Below, piece by piece: positions 8,764 through 17,601 of a stretch of 64,000 nucleotides of DNA. The notes beneath the pieces were generated by a model. That model had not been told where the DNA came from. It searched no databases and worked only from the letters and a program-made list of their open reading frames with translations. Source of the DNA: Breoghania sp. L-A4. GTDB lineage: Bacteria > Pseudomonadota > Alphaproteobacteria > Rhizobiales > Stappiaceae. The first letter of the stretch is position 1, and every line of letters begins with the position of its first letter. The DNA is taken from NCBI RefSeq assembly GCF_003432385.1, contig NZ_CP031841.1:4428165-4492164 (forward strand). Direction: 5' to 3'. The translations under genes and the position numbers were made by a program.

Positions 8764-9429
8764 TCAGGCGGCGGGCTCGGAAATCTTGCCGGCGGGTTTC
8801 GGATCCAATCCCTTCTTGCCGGCGCGCTTTCCGGCGGCCACGCGTTTTCCAGCCGTCTTTGCGCGCGCGGCCTTGTCGGCGGCCCTTACCTCGGCGGCGG
8901 AAGCCGCGCCGAGCGACGCCGCCTCGGCGGCCTCATCGTCGCCGCCCGCGGCGAGATCCTCGGCGTCGATCTCGTCGTCGAGCGTGGGATCCTCGAAGAA
9001 GCTGGCGGCGAGATTGCGCTCGACGACGCGCAACAGCTTGCGCAGCCTCTTGCGGTCCTTGTCCTCGAGGCCCGCGAGCGCCTCGCGCTCGAGCCGCTTC
9101 CAGCAGCGGTCGATCAACTCGACCCGGGCGCGGCCCTCGTCGGTGAGGCAGACCTGCGCCAGCCGTCCGTCATGCTCGGCCGCCTGGCGGCGCACCAGCC
9201 GCTGGCCGGACATGCGGGTGATCATCTTGGTGACGGTGGGCGGCTGCACGCCGAGCGTTGCGGCCAACTCGCTCATGGTCAGCCCGTCGGTGTCGGCCAG
9301 CGTCTTGAGCACCGCCTCCTGGCCCGGATGCATGCCGATGCGCGCCAGATGGATGCCCGAGCGCGCGCGGTGCGCCTTGGCCGCCTGCGCCAACCGGAAG
9401 GTGATGCTCTTCTTGTAGTTGAAACCCAT
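8764..9429 (-). CDS. MarR-family regulator with acidic/Lys-Ala-rich C-terminal tail
   Basis: A 221-residue protein. Residues 1-145 form a MarR winged helix: recognition region TMSELAATLGVQPPTVTKMITRMSG-, wing RRQAAEHDGRLAQVCLTDEG, then the dimerising C-terminal helix. The last 75 residues are unusual. An acidic stretch (DPTLDDEIDAEDLAAGGDDE) is followed by Ala-rich and then Lys/Ala/Gly-rich sequence (KRVAAGKRAGKKGLDPK) resembling histone H1 or AlgP-type tails, which suggests non-specific DNA contacts. GGAGAG precedes the ATG at 9429. No neighbouring gene clearly forms its target operon. Confidence 0.88.
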   Translation of the reverse strand: MGFNYKKSITFRLAQAAKAHRARSGIHLARIGMHPGQEAVLKTLADTDGLTMSELAATLGVQPPTVTKMITRMSGQRLVRRQAAEHDGRLAQVCLTDEGRARVELIDRCWKRLEREALAGLEDKDRKRLRKLLRVVERNLAASFFEDPTLDDEIDAEDLAAGGDDEAAEAASLGAASAAEVRAADKAARAKTAGKRVAAGKRAGKKGLDPKPAGKISEPAA

Positions 9430-9604
9430 AGCCGGCTCTCCATCGCATTCACCGGACCGCGCGCGGCACAGCCGCAAAAGCCGGGGATACCCGTCCCTAG
9501 CAGCCGCCTGTGAAACAAATATGACCCTGTGCGGGAGAGGCGGCAACGCACATGCCCGGCCGAAAGCGGCTGGATGCGCGAACGGTGCAAGGTGGGAGAC
9601 CGTC

Positions 9605-10186
9605 TCAGAAACGCGCCATGGACCGGCCGACCTTTTCCAGGAACGCCGCGCGGCTTTCATCCGTGGAGCGGTTCATGTCGTAATGCGCCAGATAGCGCAT
9701 CGGGGCCATGGGCCGGATCACGGCGCGCAAGGCGCGCGTCACCACCTTGCGCGGCGGGTCGCCCACGAGAAAGGCGCGCAGGCGCGAGCCGCCGTAGCTG
9801 GTGACGGTCGTCACGCGGGCAATATTGTGCAGGCACGGCGACGCCTTGCCGTTCTTCATGACGAAGGAAACGCCGGGCAGAAACACCCGGTCGAAAAACC
9901 CCTTGAGGATGGCCGGGTAGCCGAAGTTCCACACCGGAAAGCACAGCACCAGAGCGTCCGCCGCCTGCACCCGCGCCACATACGAAGCCACGCTTTGCTG
10001 GTTGGTCTCCAGATCGTGATAGCCCAGCCGCTCCTCGCGGCTGAGCCGCGGATCGAAGCCTTCCGCGTAGAGATCGCAATCGTCGACCTCGTGCCCGGCC
10101 TTGGTCAGTTCCGCCACCACGCGGGCATGCAGCGCGGCGTTGAAGCTGGTCTCAACCGGATGGGCGAAAAGAACGAGAACACGCAT
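9605..10186 (-). CDS. NAD(P)H-dependent flavodoxin-fold oxidoreductase
   Basis: A 193-residue protein of the NQO/YwrO/KefF-type quinone reductase family. The FMN phosphate loop region is VLFAHPVETSFNAAL at the N terminus. The flavin-contacting FPVWNFGYPAILKGFFDRVF segment lies near residues 92-111, followed by the glycine-rich TSYGGS. Such enzymes carry out two-electron reduction of quinones with NAD(P)H. It is separated from the downstream oxidase by a repeat-rich spacer and from the MarR gene by 175 bases on the same strand, so MarR control is possible but unproven. Confidence 0.88.
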   Translation of the reverse strand: MRVLVLFAHPVETSFNAALHARVVAELTKAGHEVDDCDLYAEGFDPRLSREERLGYHDLETNQQSVASYVARVQAADALVLCFPVWNFGYPAILKGFFDRVFLPGVSFVMKNGKASPCLHNIARVTTVTSYGGSRLRAFLVGDPPRKVVTRALRAVIRPMAPMRYLAHYDMNRSTDESRAAFLEKVGRSMARF

Positions 10187-10257
10187 GGGTTACAAAGGCT
10201 CCAGTGGTCGGGACGCGCGGGCCGCGGCAATGGCCCGCAAGCGCATCGTCATCCTTG

Positions 10258-10293
10258 ATGTCACCCCGGGCTTGACCCGGGGCCTACTCTGAT
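10258..10293. repeat. 36-base repeat, inverted copy of 103-138
   Basis: Perfect reverse complement of positions 103-138, with its own internal CCCCGGGcttgaCCCGGGG dyad. It lies just after the 5' end of the oxidoreductase gene. It belongs to the palindromic intergenic repeats common in this genome. Confidence 0.8.
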
Positions 10294-10317
10294 TTCCGCC
10301 CGCTCCAGCGAAAATGG

Positions 10318-10437
10318 CAGCACTCCCTCTCCCGTTGGGAGAGGGTGGGGTGAGGGGCGCCGATGCCGGCGTGGCACGGGACGCGCGCACCCCCTCACCC
10401 GGGCCTGCGGCCCGACCTCTCCCCATGGGAGAGGTAA
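10318..10437. repeat. Composite palindromic repeat (CCTCTCCC / GGGAGAGG family)
   Basis: It contains CCTCTCCCGTTGGGAGAGGG with TGGGGTGAGGGG after it, then CCCCTCACCCGGGCC..., then GACCTCTCCCCATGGGAGAGG. The outer blocks pair with each other as a long inverted repeat. The halves of an equivalent repeat flank the IS110 element at 31.0 and 32.2 kb; related hairpins lie near 20870 and 63510. Confidence 0.75.
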
Positions 10438-10458
10438 TATCGCGTCAAACGCGCTGCC

Positions 10459-11875
10459 TCATCCCTTCAGACCGCCGAACAGGAACATCTTGTCGCTGGC
10501 GAGATCGAAATCCGGGTTCTCCCAGGCGACCATCTTGCCGGGATTGAGCAGGCCCTTGGGGTCGGCCTCGCGCTTGAAGGCGAGCTGGGTCGCGTCGGTC
10601 TGCTTCATGCCCCCTCCTCCAGCGTGACCCGGTGCGGGTTGAAGATCGGGCAGCCGCCGTCCTCATGCAGCGCGATGATCTCGTCGAGCCGCGCTTCGGT
10701 GGAATAGCGCACGATCGGCAGGCCGAAGCAGGTGATCTTGCCGTCAAAGCGCACGAATTCCAGATGCCCGGCACCTCGTCGCCGAACAGTGCGGTCATTT
10801 CCGCAACCCGGGTCAGGTGTTCGGGATAGGGATAGAGCACCTGCAGATAGGTGATCGAGGGATCGACGCGCAGGCCCCGCAGCGTGGTGTGGTTCCACGC
10901 CAGCTCATAGGCGGGCGGCAGACCCTTTTTCTCCTCGGCCGCCGCCGTGTCCGAACGGTAGGCGATCGCGCCTTTGGAATGCGAGGTGAAGGCTTCCACC
11001 GCGTCCATGGCGAAGGGAGCGGCCATGATCACCACGACGGAGTGATGCGGCTGGAGGTATTTGCGGTGACGCAGGAAATAGTCGTGCGGCACGGGGGCTG
11101 CGATCACCGCCAGCTCCTTCAGCAGGATCCCGTCCTGGTTGGCGAGAGCATCGGCGAAGGCGGCTGCCTCGAGAAAATCGTCGAAGGCGACGAGCACGTC
11201 CGTCCAGTCGTAATGCGGCGCCAGCGGCACCTCGACCTCGGTGATGATGCCGTTGGTGCCGTAGGCATGCGCCACCTTGTGAATATCCTCGCCGGTAAGC
11301 TCGAGGACGCGCGGCGCGGCCTCCATGGTGATCACCCGCACACGAATGACATTGCCCAGATCGCGCAAGCCGCCCCAGCGGATGGAGCCGACACCGCCGG
11401 AGCCGCCGGCGATGAAGCCGCCAACCGTGGCGCTGCGGTAGGTGGAGGGATGCAGCCGCAGCTCCTGGCCGCTGTCGCGCGCCACCGCGTCGATGTCCAC
11501 CAGCAGGGCGCCGGCCTGCACCACCGCCACGCCGGGACGAATCTCCAGAACCTCGTTGAGCTCCGCTAGATTGAGGATCACGCCGCCGGCCAGCGGCATG
11601 GCCTGGCCGTAGTTGCCGGTGCCCGCGCCGCGCGGGGTCACCGGAACCCCGTGCGCGTGGCAGGCTTTGAGCACGCGGATCACCTCGGCTTCGGATTTCG
11701 GCGTCACCACGAGATCGCCGGTGACGTTTTCCAGCCGCGCCTTGAGCACCGGCGAATACCAGTAGAAATCGCGGCTCTTCTGCTGCACCAGGCGCGGATT
11801 GTCTTCCATCGCCAGACCCGCCAGGTCCGCCTTCAGCGCGTCGAGGGTGGAAGCGGCTACGGCCGGTTCGCTCAT
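10459..11875 (-). CDS. FAD-binding oxidase, GlcD-like, with two frameshifts
   Basis: A PCMH-type FAD oxidase related to glycolate oxidase GlcD. The FAD-binding core VTPRGAGTGNYGQAMPLAGG lies near residue 82 and GGFIAGGSGGVGS near 155. The protein would have about 472 residues if repaired. The frame breaks near 10770, after LFGDEVPG, and again near 10608, after TLEEG. Restoring one G in each G run recovers HLEFVRFDGKITCFG and then MKQTDATQLAFKREADPKG, which align with the paralogue at 34160-35542. Its start overlaps the deaminase stop by 4 bases (ATGA), so it belongs to the deaminase/ABC operon. The substrate is unknown. Confidence 0.82.
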
Positions 11876-13203
11876 GGGGATACTCCAAGAAGGGCGTCGA
11901 GTTCACGGTAGTCCGGCAGGGTCCGGTCGATGGCGAGGCCCGAGCGCAGCACCTCGCGCGGGCCGGCGGGACGCGACAGAAGCTCGCTCCAGTCGCGCGC
12001 GCGGAAAAGGATCATGTCGGCGGGGCCGCCCACGCTGAGCCGGCCGTGAGCGGGCAGACGCATCACGTCGGCCGGGGCCGTGCTGACGGTGGTGATCCAG
12101 TCGCCCACCGGATGGTCGAGCTGGGCGATGCGGGTCGCCTGGGTGTAGACCTCGACGAGATCGAGATCGCCGTAGGCATAGAAGGGATCGCGGGTGTTGT
12201 CGGAGGCCACCATCACCGGAATGCCGCGCGCCTTCATCTCGTGCAGCATGGTGATGCCGCGCCAGCGCGGCGTGCGGCCGGAGGCGCGGCCCTGCAGGTA
12301 CATGTTGCACATGGGCAGCGAGACCACATGGACGCCCGCGCGCGCCACCAGATCGAGCGTCGCATCGGCGCGCGCTTCCGGCTGGTTGGAGATTGAGCAA
12401 CAGTGGCCGCACAGGATGGTGCCGTCGAACCCGCTGCGGATGGCTGCCTCGGCGATGTGCTTGAGGCTCTCGGCATCCGGATCGGCGGTCTCGTCCACAT
12501 GGAAATCCAGATCCAGCCCGCGCTCGGTTGCCGCGCTGAAGAGCGCGTCGAGATGCTCGTCCAGCCGCGGCACCATGTAGGTGACCGCGCCCAGCACGCC
12601 GCCGGCCGCCGCCACCCGGTCGGCGATGGAATCCAGGAACCCGTCATCGGCGTCGAGCTGGTCGATGGCGAACAGGCAGGCGCCCTGCACCTCGACCCGG
12701 CCGGCCCACTCGGCGCGGAGCTCTTCGAGCACCGGCCAGGAAATCGCGTCCTGCGGCGGGATGCTGTCGATGTGGGTGCGGATCGCCGAGGTGCCGTGCG
12801 CGAAGGCGCAGCGCAAGGCGAACTCCATGCGCGCGCGCACGTCCTCCGCCGACCAGTTGGCGATCCTGTCCGCGCCCACCGCCGCGAGCGCCGAGGGGAA
12901 GGTGCCGTCGGGATTGGAGCGGCGCGGCCAGATGTGGCCCTTGTCGAGATGCGTGTGGCAGTCGACAAGCGTCGGCAGCACCAGCCCGCCATCGAGATCG
13001 ACAAACGGCAGATCGTCGGGCGCGGCGATGCCCGATGCCTGGATGGCGGCCATGCGGCCGTCATCGATCAGCACATCGGCGCGCATCAGCCCCTCGGCCG
13101 CGGCGATGTCCTGCGTGACGCCGGAGACAAGGGCTGCGGGAAGCGTGGCGCGGCGCAGCCAGAAGCGCTGCGCGCGGGGAAAGGTGGCAAAGCCGGAGAT
13201 CAC
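11872..13203 (-). CDS. Cytosine deaminase-like metal-dependent amidohydrolase
   Basis: A 443-residue amidohydrolase close to CodA. Metal and catalytic motifs are in order: VDCHTHLDKGH (HxH), the middle histidine in DFHVDETADP, LCGHCCSIS, and the aspartate in MVASDNTRDPFYAYGD, the last matching the CodA signature. The start is GTG at 13203, directly after the permease stop (TGA-c-GTG), with GGGAG upstream; longer starts would overlap the permease. It is the first enzyme of the ABC operon and probably deaminates an imported pyrimidine-like or related N-heterocycle. Cytosine itself is an inference. Confidence 0.9.
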   Translation of the reverse strand: MISGFATFPRAQRFWLRRATLPAALVSGVTQDIAAAEGLMRADVLIDDGRMAAIQASGIAAPDDLPFVDLDGGLVLPTLVDCHTHLDKGHIWPRRSNPDGTFPSALAAVGADRIANWSAEDVRARMEFALRCAFAHGTSAIRTHIDSIPPQDAISWPVLEELRAEWAGRVEVQGACLFAIDQLDADDGFLDSIADRVAAAGGVLGAVTYMVPRLDEHLDALFSAATERGLDLDFHVDETADPDAESLKHIAEAAIRSGFDGTILCGHCCSISNQPEARADATLDLVARAGVHVVSLPMCNMYLQGRASGRTPRWRGITMLHEMKARGIPVMVASDNTRDPFYAYGDLDLVEVYTQATRIAQLDHPVGDWITTVSTAPADVMRLPAHGRLSVGGPADMILFRARDWSELLSRPAGPREVLRSGLAIDRTLPDYRELDALLGVSP

Positions 13204-13204
13204 G

Positions 13205-14065
13205 TCAGTTCTCCCTCTTGAGCGCACTCTCGTGCCATTTTCTCAGCAGCAGGTGGGAAACGATGCTGGTGAGGAAAAAGATCATCACGCCGGTGAGCGA
13301 GAGCAGCACGAGCGCCGCAAACAGTCGCGGGATGTTGAGCCGGAAGCCGGATTCAATCAGCCGGAAGGCGAGACCCGAGCCCGCGCCCGCGGAGCCGGCC
13401 GCAAATTCCGCGACCACGGCGGCGATCAGCGCCAGCCCGCCGGCGATCTTCAGACCTGCGAGAAAATACGGCAGCGCATTGGGGATCTTGAGGAACACCA
13501 GCGTCTGCCAGCGGCTCGCGCCATAGAGCTCGAACAGGTTGAGCAGGTTGTGGTCGGTGGATTTCAGCCCCTGCGTGGTGTTGGAGAGCACGGGGAAGAA
13601 GGCAACGATCCAGGCGCAGATCAGCAGCGCCACCTGGGTCGACGACACGTAGATCAGGATCAGCGGCGCGATGGCGACGATCGGCGTGACCTGCAGGATC
13701 ACCGTGTAGGGATAAAGCGCCAGCTCCGCGATGCGCGACTGCGACACCAGGATCGCCAGCGCCACGCCTCCAATGAGCGCCAGCGCCAGGGCGGCGAAGG
13801 TGATCTTCAGCGTGACCAGCAGCGCGGGGCCGAGGATCGGCCAGTCGGTGTAGAGCGCGATCGCCACGCGTTTGGGGCTGGGCAGGATGTAGTGCGGCAC
13901 GTCGTAGACGTCCACATAGAGCGCCCAAGCCATGATCAGCAGCGCCAGCATGGCCAGCGGCACGAAGACACGCAGGGCCTGCTCGCGCAATCGCGCCATG
14001 AGAAGGCTCGCGGGTTCCGGCGTCACGAGGGTTACGGGTTTCGTCTGTTCCACGGCGATGCTCAT
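13205..14065 (-). CDS. NitT/TauT-type ABC transporter permease
   Basis: A 286-residue inner-membrane permease of the SsuC/TauC type with six predicted helices. The EAA loop region is TDHNLLNLFELYGASRWQTLVFLKIPNALPYFLAG in which EL-GAS....F-K-P is the coupling motif that meets the ATPase. Its ATG overlaps the upstream ATPase stop by 4 bases (ATGA), and its own stop lies one base before the GTG of the deaminase. It forms one transporter with the neighbouring ATPase and binding protein. Confidence 0.92.
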   Translation of the reverse strand: MSIAVEQTKPVTLVTPEPASLLMARLREQALRVFVPLAMLALLIMAWALYVDVYDVPHYILPSPKRVAIALYTDWPILGPALLVTLKITFAALALALIGGVALAILVSQSRIAELALYPYTVILQVTPIVAIAPLILIYVSSTQVALLICAWIVAFFPVLSNTTQGLKSTDHNLLNLFELYGASRWQTLVFLKIPNALPYFLAGLKIAGGLALIAAVVAEFAAGSAGAGSGLAFRLIESGFRLNIPRLFAALVLLSLTGVMIFFLTSIVSHLLLRKWHESALKREN

Positions 14066-14892
14066 GCGTCGCTCGCCTGCATGGCGCCATGCAGCGCCTG
14101 CGACGCCTGACGGCAGTAATCGTTGTAGATGGGCGAGGTGCGGAATTCCTCCTCGCGCGGATAGGGCGCCTCGATGGCGAGATCGGCGACGACGCGGCCC
14201 GGCCGCGCGGCCATTACCACGATGCGATCGGACAGATAGACGCTCTCGAACACCGAATGGGTGACGAAGAGCACCGTCCAGCCGAATTTCTCCCAAAGAT
14301 GCAGCAGATCGTTGTTGAGCTTGAAACGGGTGATCTCGTCGAGCGCCGCGAAGGGCTCGTCCATCAGCAGCAGCTTGGGCCGGGTGACCAGCGCACGCGC
14401 GATGGAAACCCGCATCTTCATGCCGCCGGAAAGCTCGCGCGGATAGCTTTCGGAAAAACCCTCCAGCCCGACCATCTCCAGCGCCTCCATGACGTCGGCG
14501 CGGGCCGCGCGTCTGGACACACCCTTCAGCCGGAGCGGCATCCAGACATTGCCGAAGACCGTGGCCCAGGGCATCAATGTGGGCTCCTGAAACACGAAGC
14601 TGATCTCGTGGCCGTGCTCCGCCGTGTCGCCTGAACCGGATGAGGCGGCGCCCGATGTTGGCCAGTCGATGCGCCCCTCCGTCGGGTCGCCCAGCCCGGC
14701 GATGATCCTCAGCGCCGTCGACTTGCCGCAGCCCGAGGGGCCGAGCAGGCTGACAAACGAGCCTTCCGCCACATCGAGCGTCATGTCCTTGAGCGCCACG
14801 GTGCCGTTGGCGAAGGTCTTCGACACCCCGCGCAGGGAGACCAAAGGCGCGCTGGCGACCAGTCCGGACGGCGGGGTCGCCTCTGTTTGCAT
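14062..14892 (-). CDS. NitT/TauT-type ABC transporter ATP-binding protein
   Basis: A 276-residue ATPase. Walker A is LLGPSGCGKSTAL, the Q-loop lies in FVFQEPTLMPW, the signature is LSGGMKMRVSIARAL, Walker B is KLLLMDEPFAALD, and the switch histidine is in LFVTHSVFES. These are the features of the nitrate/sulfonate/taurine group. ATG at 14892 is taken as the start; GTG two codons earlier (14898) is equally possible, and neither has a strong ribosome site. A palindromic repeat separates it from the binding-protein gene, so the ratio of binding protein to membrane parts may be set there. Confidence 0.93.
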   Translation of the reverse strand: MQTEATPPSGLVASAPLVSLRGVSKTFANGTVALKDMTLDVAEGSFVSLLGPSGCGKSTALRIIAGLGDPTEGRIDWPTSGAASSGSGDTAEHGHEISFVFQEPTLMPWATVFGNVWMPLRLKGVSRRAARADVMEALEMVGLEGFSESYPRELSGGMKMRVSIARALVTRPKLLLMDEPFAALDEITRFKLNNDLLHLWEKFGWTVLFVTHSVFESVYLSDRIVVMAARPGRVVADLAIEAPYPREEEFRTSPIYNDYCRQASQALHGAMQASDA

Positions 14893-14976
14893 GCTCACTA
14901 TGACGTTTGTTCCCTTCTCAGGATCATGTTTTGCGCGGAGGCGTCGGACTGGATTCGAAAGGCCGCTTCACCTGCG

Positions 14977-15105
14977 ATGTCATCCCGGGCGAGACGCGGC
15001 GAGACCCGGGACCCAGTAGCCGTTGCCGCCAGCGAGCGTGCCGGAGCCCGACCACCATTGATTACTGGGTCCCGGCTCTCCGCTTCGCTGCGGCCGGGAT
15101 GACAT
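14977..15105. repeat. Palindromic intergenic repeat, GTCATCCCGG family, copy 2
   Basis: Same plan as 6086-6250: ATGTCATCCCGG at the left, inner GGGACCCAGTA and TTACTGGGTCCC arms, and CCGGGATGACAT at the right. It sits between the binding-protein and ATPase genes of one operon, where it could act as a hairpin that stabilises the upstream mRNA. Confidence 0.8.
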
Positions 15106-15164
15106 TCACTTTGTGCGTCATACAGGCCACCGCGCGGCATGAACGCCGGCCGCCCCTGCCGCCC

Positions 15165-16178
15165 CTACTTCTTCAGGTCCATGCCGAGACCCTTGCAGAC
15201 GTAGTCGGTCATCGCGACCTTGGACATGTCCATGCCGGCCTTGACGACGCCCGCGTCGACCATCTTGTCGTAGAAGGTCTTCACGTGCTCCTCGGTCATG
15301 CAGCCGATGCCCTTTTCCAGCGCCAGGCCGGATTCAACCAGCCCGAAGTCCTTCATCGTCTTGATGGTGAAGGCGATCTGGCCGTCGGTCATTTCCGGAT
15401 TGGCGGCCTTGATGAGATCGTTGGCGCCGGCGTTGTCGCCGTAGAGATAGTTGTACCAGCCGATGATAGAGGCCTCGACAAAGCGCTTGACCACATCTGG
15501 ATTGGCCTCGAGGAAGCCGGTCGTCGTCTCGATCATCGTCGAATAGGTGTCGAAACCCGCGTCCGCCATCAGGAAGAGTTTCGGCTTGATGCCGCCGACC
15601 TGCTCGATCGCGTAGGGCTCGGACGTGATGTAGCCCTGCTGCGCGGACTGCTTGTCGGCCAGAAACGGCGCCGGGTTGAAGGTATACGGCTTGTACTGCT
15701 CGTCGCGGAAGCCCGGATAGGCCTTCTTCATCCACTGGAAGCCGGTGGCGAACAGGTCCTTGCCCATGAAGATGGTCGGCAGCTTGGCGAGATCGCCAAA
15801 CGTCTCGATGCCGGCGTCCGGATGGGCGATCAGGACCTGCGGATCCTTCTGGAAGATGGCCGCGACATTGACCACCGGGATCTCCTGCTCCAGCGCGGAA
15901 AACGAGCCGATCAGGTTGCCCTGCATGTAGAACTGGATCTTGCCGGCCATCAGCAGCGCCTGATTGGCCGCCTGCGGTCCGCCCTGCACGATCTCCACGT
16001 CGAGGCCGTATTTCTCATAGGTGCCGTCGGCCACCGCCTGGTAGAAACCGCCGTGCTCGGCCTCGGCCAGCCAGTTGGTGCCGAATTTCACCTCGTCGAG
16101 CGCGAGTGCCGGCACGGAAAGGGTCGCCGTCGCGGAAAGCGCCGCCGCGGCAAGTGCGAATGTGATCAGTTGCTTCAT
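15165..16178 (-). CDS. ABC transporter substrate-binding protein, NMT1/SsuA-like
   Basis: A 337-residue periplasmic protein. The signal peptide is MKQLITFALAAAALSATATL with probable cleavage after PALA. The mature part begins VKFGTNWLAEAEHGGFYQAV, the NMT1/THI5-like pattern of binding proteins for pyrimidine-like, sulfonate or nitrate ligands; EIVQGGPQAANQALLMAG continues the fold. GGTGGAG precedes the ATG at 16178. It is the first gene of the operon with the ATPase, permease, CodA-like deaminase and FAD oxidase. Together these suggest a nucleobase- or thiamine-pyrimidine-like ligand, although the ligand itself cannot be read off. Confidence 0.92.
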   Translation of the reverse strand: MKQLITFALAAAALSATATLSVPALALDEVKFGTNWLAEAEHGGFYQAVADGTYEKYGLDVEIVQGGPQAANQALLMAGKIQFYMQGNLIGSFSALEQEIPVVNVAAIFQKDPQVLIAHPDAGIETFGDLAKLPTIFMGKDLFATGFQWMKKAYPGFRDEQYKPYTFNPAPFLADKQSAQQGYITSEPYAIEQVGGIKPKLFLMADAGFDTYSTMIETTTGFLEANPDVVKRFVEASIIGWYNYLYGDNAGANDLIKAANPEMTDGQIAFTIKTMKDFGLVESGLALEKGIGCMTEEHVKTFYDKMVDAGVVKAGMDMSKVAMTDYVCKGLGMDLKK

Positions 16179-16500
16179 GATGCAGCTCCACCCTGCGCGC
16201 GTTCTCCGGCGTTGCGGCCGCGCGCAATTCCTGATGCCAGTCACCGGTCAGACCCGGCCTGACCTGTCGGCCGCCCGCGTCATTGCGGGCAACCGGGCAA
16301 AAATCGCAAGAGCCGTGCCAGCGCCGCGAAGCGCCGGACCGCCCGTTGCGCAGGCAGACTAGCGCATTAGACCTGCCCAAAAAAGCGGCATGGCGCGACT
16401 GAAACATCGCCGTCCGCACCCCTTGCGCCGGCGCACGCGCGCGCATAATGCGGGATTGCATACGCGGCGCCCGCGCGCCGAGCCGAGAAGGATTTGAGCC
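16179..16500. promoter_or_regulatory. Divergent intergenic region between the ABC operon and ridA
   Basis: It holds the promoters for the binding-protein operon (minus) and ridA (plus). The stretch around 16361-16392 is the most AT-rich. No clear operator dyad or riboswitch fold was seen. Confidence 0.45.
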
Positions 16501-16890
16501 ATGCTGACGCATCTGACGCCCGAGACGATCCGGGCGCCCTTCGCCCGCTACAGCCACGGCGTGGTGATCCCGCAAGGCCACCGGCTGCTGGTGTGTTCCG
16601 GCCAGCTGGGCATTGCGACCGACGACGCGATCCCCGGGACTGTGGAAGAACAGACGGCGCTGTGTTTCGAGGCGGTTGGCGCCCTGCTGCGCGCGGCGGA
16701 GATGGAACTTGCCGACATCGTGCGCATCAACGCCTATGTGACGGGCCGCGAACACCTGGCGGGCTATATGGCGGCGCGCGACCGCTTTATCAAAAGCCCG
16801 CCGCCCGCCTCCACGCTGATGATCGTCTCGGGCTTCGCGCGCGAGGCGTTTCTGGTCGAGATCGAGGTGATGGCGGCGAAGGAGGGATGA
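16501..16890 (+). CDS. ridA: RidA family enamine/imine deaminase
   Basis: A 129-residue protein of the YjgF/YER057c/UK114 family. Family features include the N-terminal PFARYSHGVVIP, the SGQLGI strand, EEQTALCFEAVGALLRAAEM and the VRINAYVTG strand carrying the active-site arginine. The C terminus is FLVEIEVMAAKEG. It is a cytosolic homotrimer that hydrolyses reactive enamines/imines, and relatives act in pyrimidine catabolism (RutC). Its divergent position next to a CodA-like deaminase operon supports a role in heterocycle nitrogen metabolism. Part of this gene is repeated, in decayed form, at 18430-18586. Confidence 0.92.
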   Translation: MLTHLTPETIRAPFARYSHGVVIPQGHRLLVCSGQLGIATDDAIPGTVEEQTALCFEAVGALLRAAEMELADIVRINAYVTGREHLAGYMAARDRFIKSPPPASTLMIVSGFAREAFLVEIEVMAAKEG

Positions 16891-17601
16891 CGATCCCCGA
16901 CGTAATCGATGCGCTGTCAGCGCTGATCGCGGTCTGTGCCGACACCGGTATAACGCATAGGCCCAATTTCTCTGCCCCGCCACAGATGACCATCGCGCAG
17001 ACACGAACCGGCGCCAATGACCATCGCCGGTATAGCCGTCGGCACGCTGATTTGGACGGGCTGGCGCATATGGCTACTGCCGACTGGTCGCGGCAATGCA
17101 TCGGTTCTGCCCGGCACAACCAATCCCTTCCGCTTCGGACCAAACACCAATCTGCCAAACCCAAGAGAAGTAAGCGTCGCCGCTTCATTATTTGCCATTG
17201 CGGTGCCCGAGGACGCCTCGGTCGGCAATTGTGGCGCAGGAATGCGATAATTCTGGTGCCGCCGTCACCGGAGTGCGAACTTTACGCTACGGTCAATTTA
17301 GGCAAAAGTGTCATGCGGCTCAAGGATCTCGACGGCATGGTAACCCTGCATATCATCGGAACAACGTTGATGGGGTTTGGGTTCGATTTAGCGTTCGATC
17401 GATATTTTACATCGTCTCGGTCAGGATCTTAAATTTCAGCTTCCCAATTGATACATGCGATAAACGCTCATTTACCATGTATTTTACTTTATGAATACCA
17501 TTGTAAATTTATACGAGGTCAATAAAAATTCTAACTTATAGAATTATCGAAAATTGAAATCATAATTGGGATATTCTCCCGAGTATTGAAAAGGACAGAA
17601 A
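16891..17601. other. Gene-poor transition into an AT-rich island
   Basis: No gene is well supported. A 77-codon frame at 17017-17250 encodes a hydrophobic segment followed by PGTTNPFRFGPNTN, faintly like the C terminus of DUF805 membrane proteins; it may be a gene remnant. GGTATAACGCATAG at about 16948 also occurs at the right edge of the MITE-like element (8562-8575). From about 17400 the base composition becomes strongly AT-rich up to the TIR gene. Confidence 0.4.

Noticed and set aside
17017-17250. Possible DUF805-type membrane protein fragment
   Set aside because: Only a short PGTTNPFRFGPNT motif and one hydrophobic segment resemble the family; there is no ribosome site. It is left as a note.
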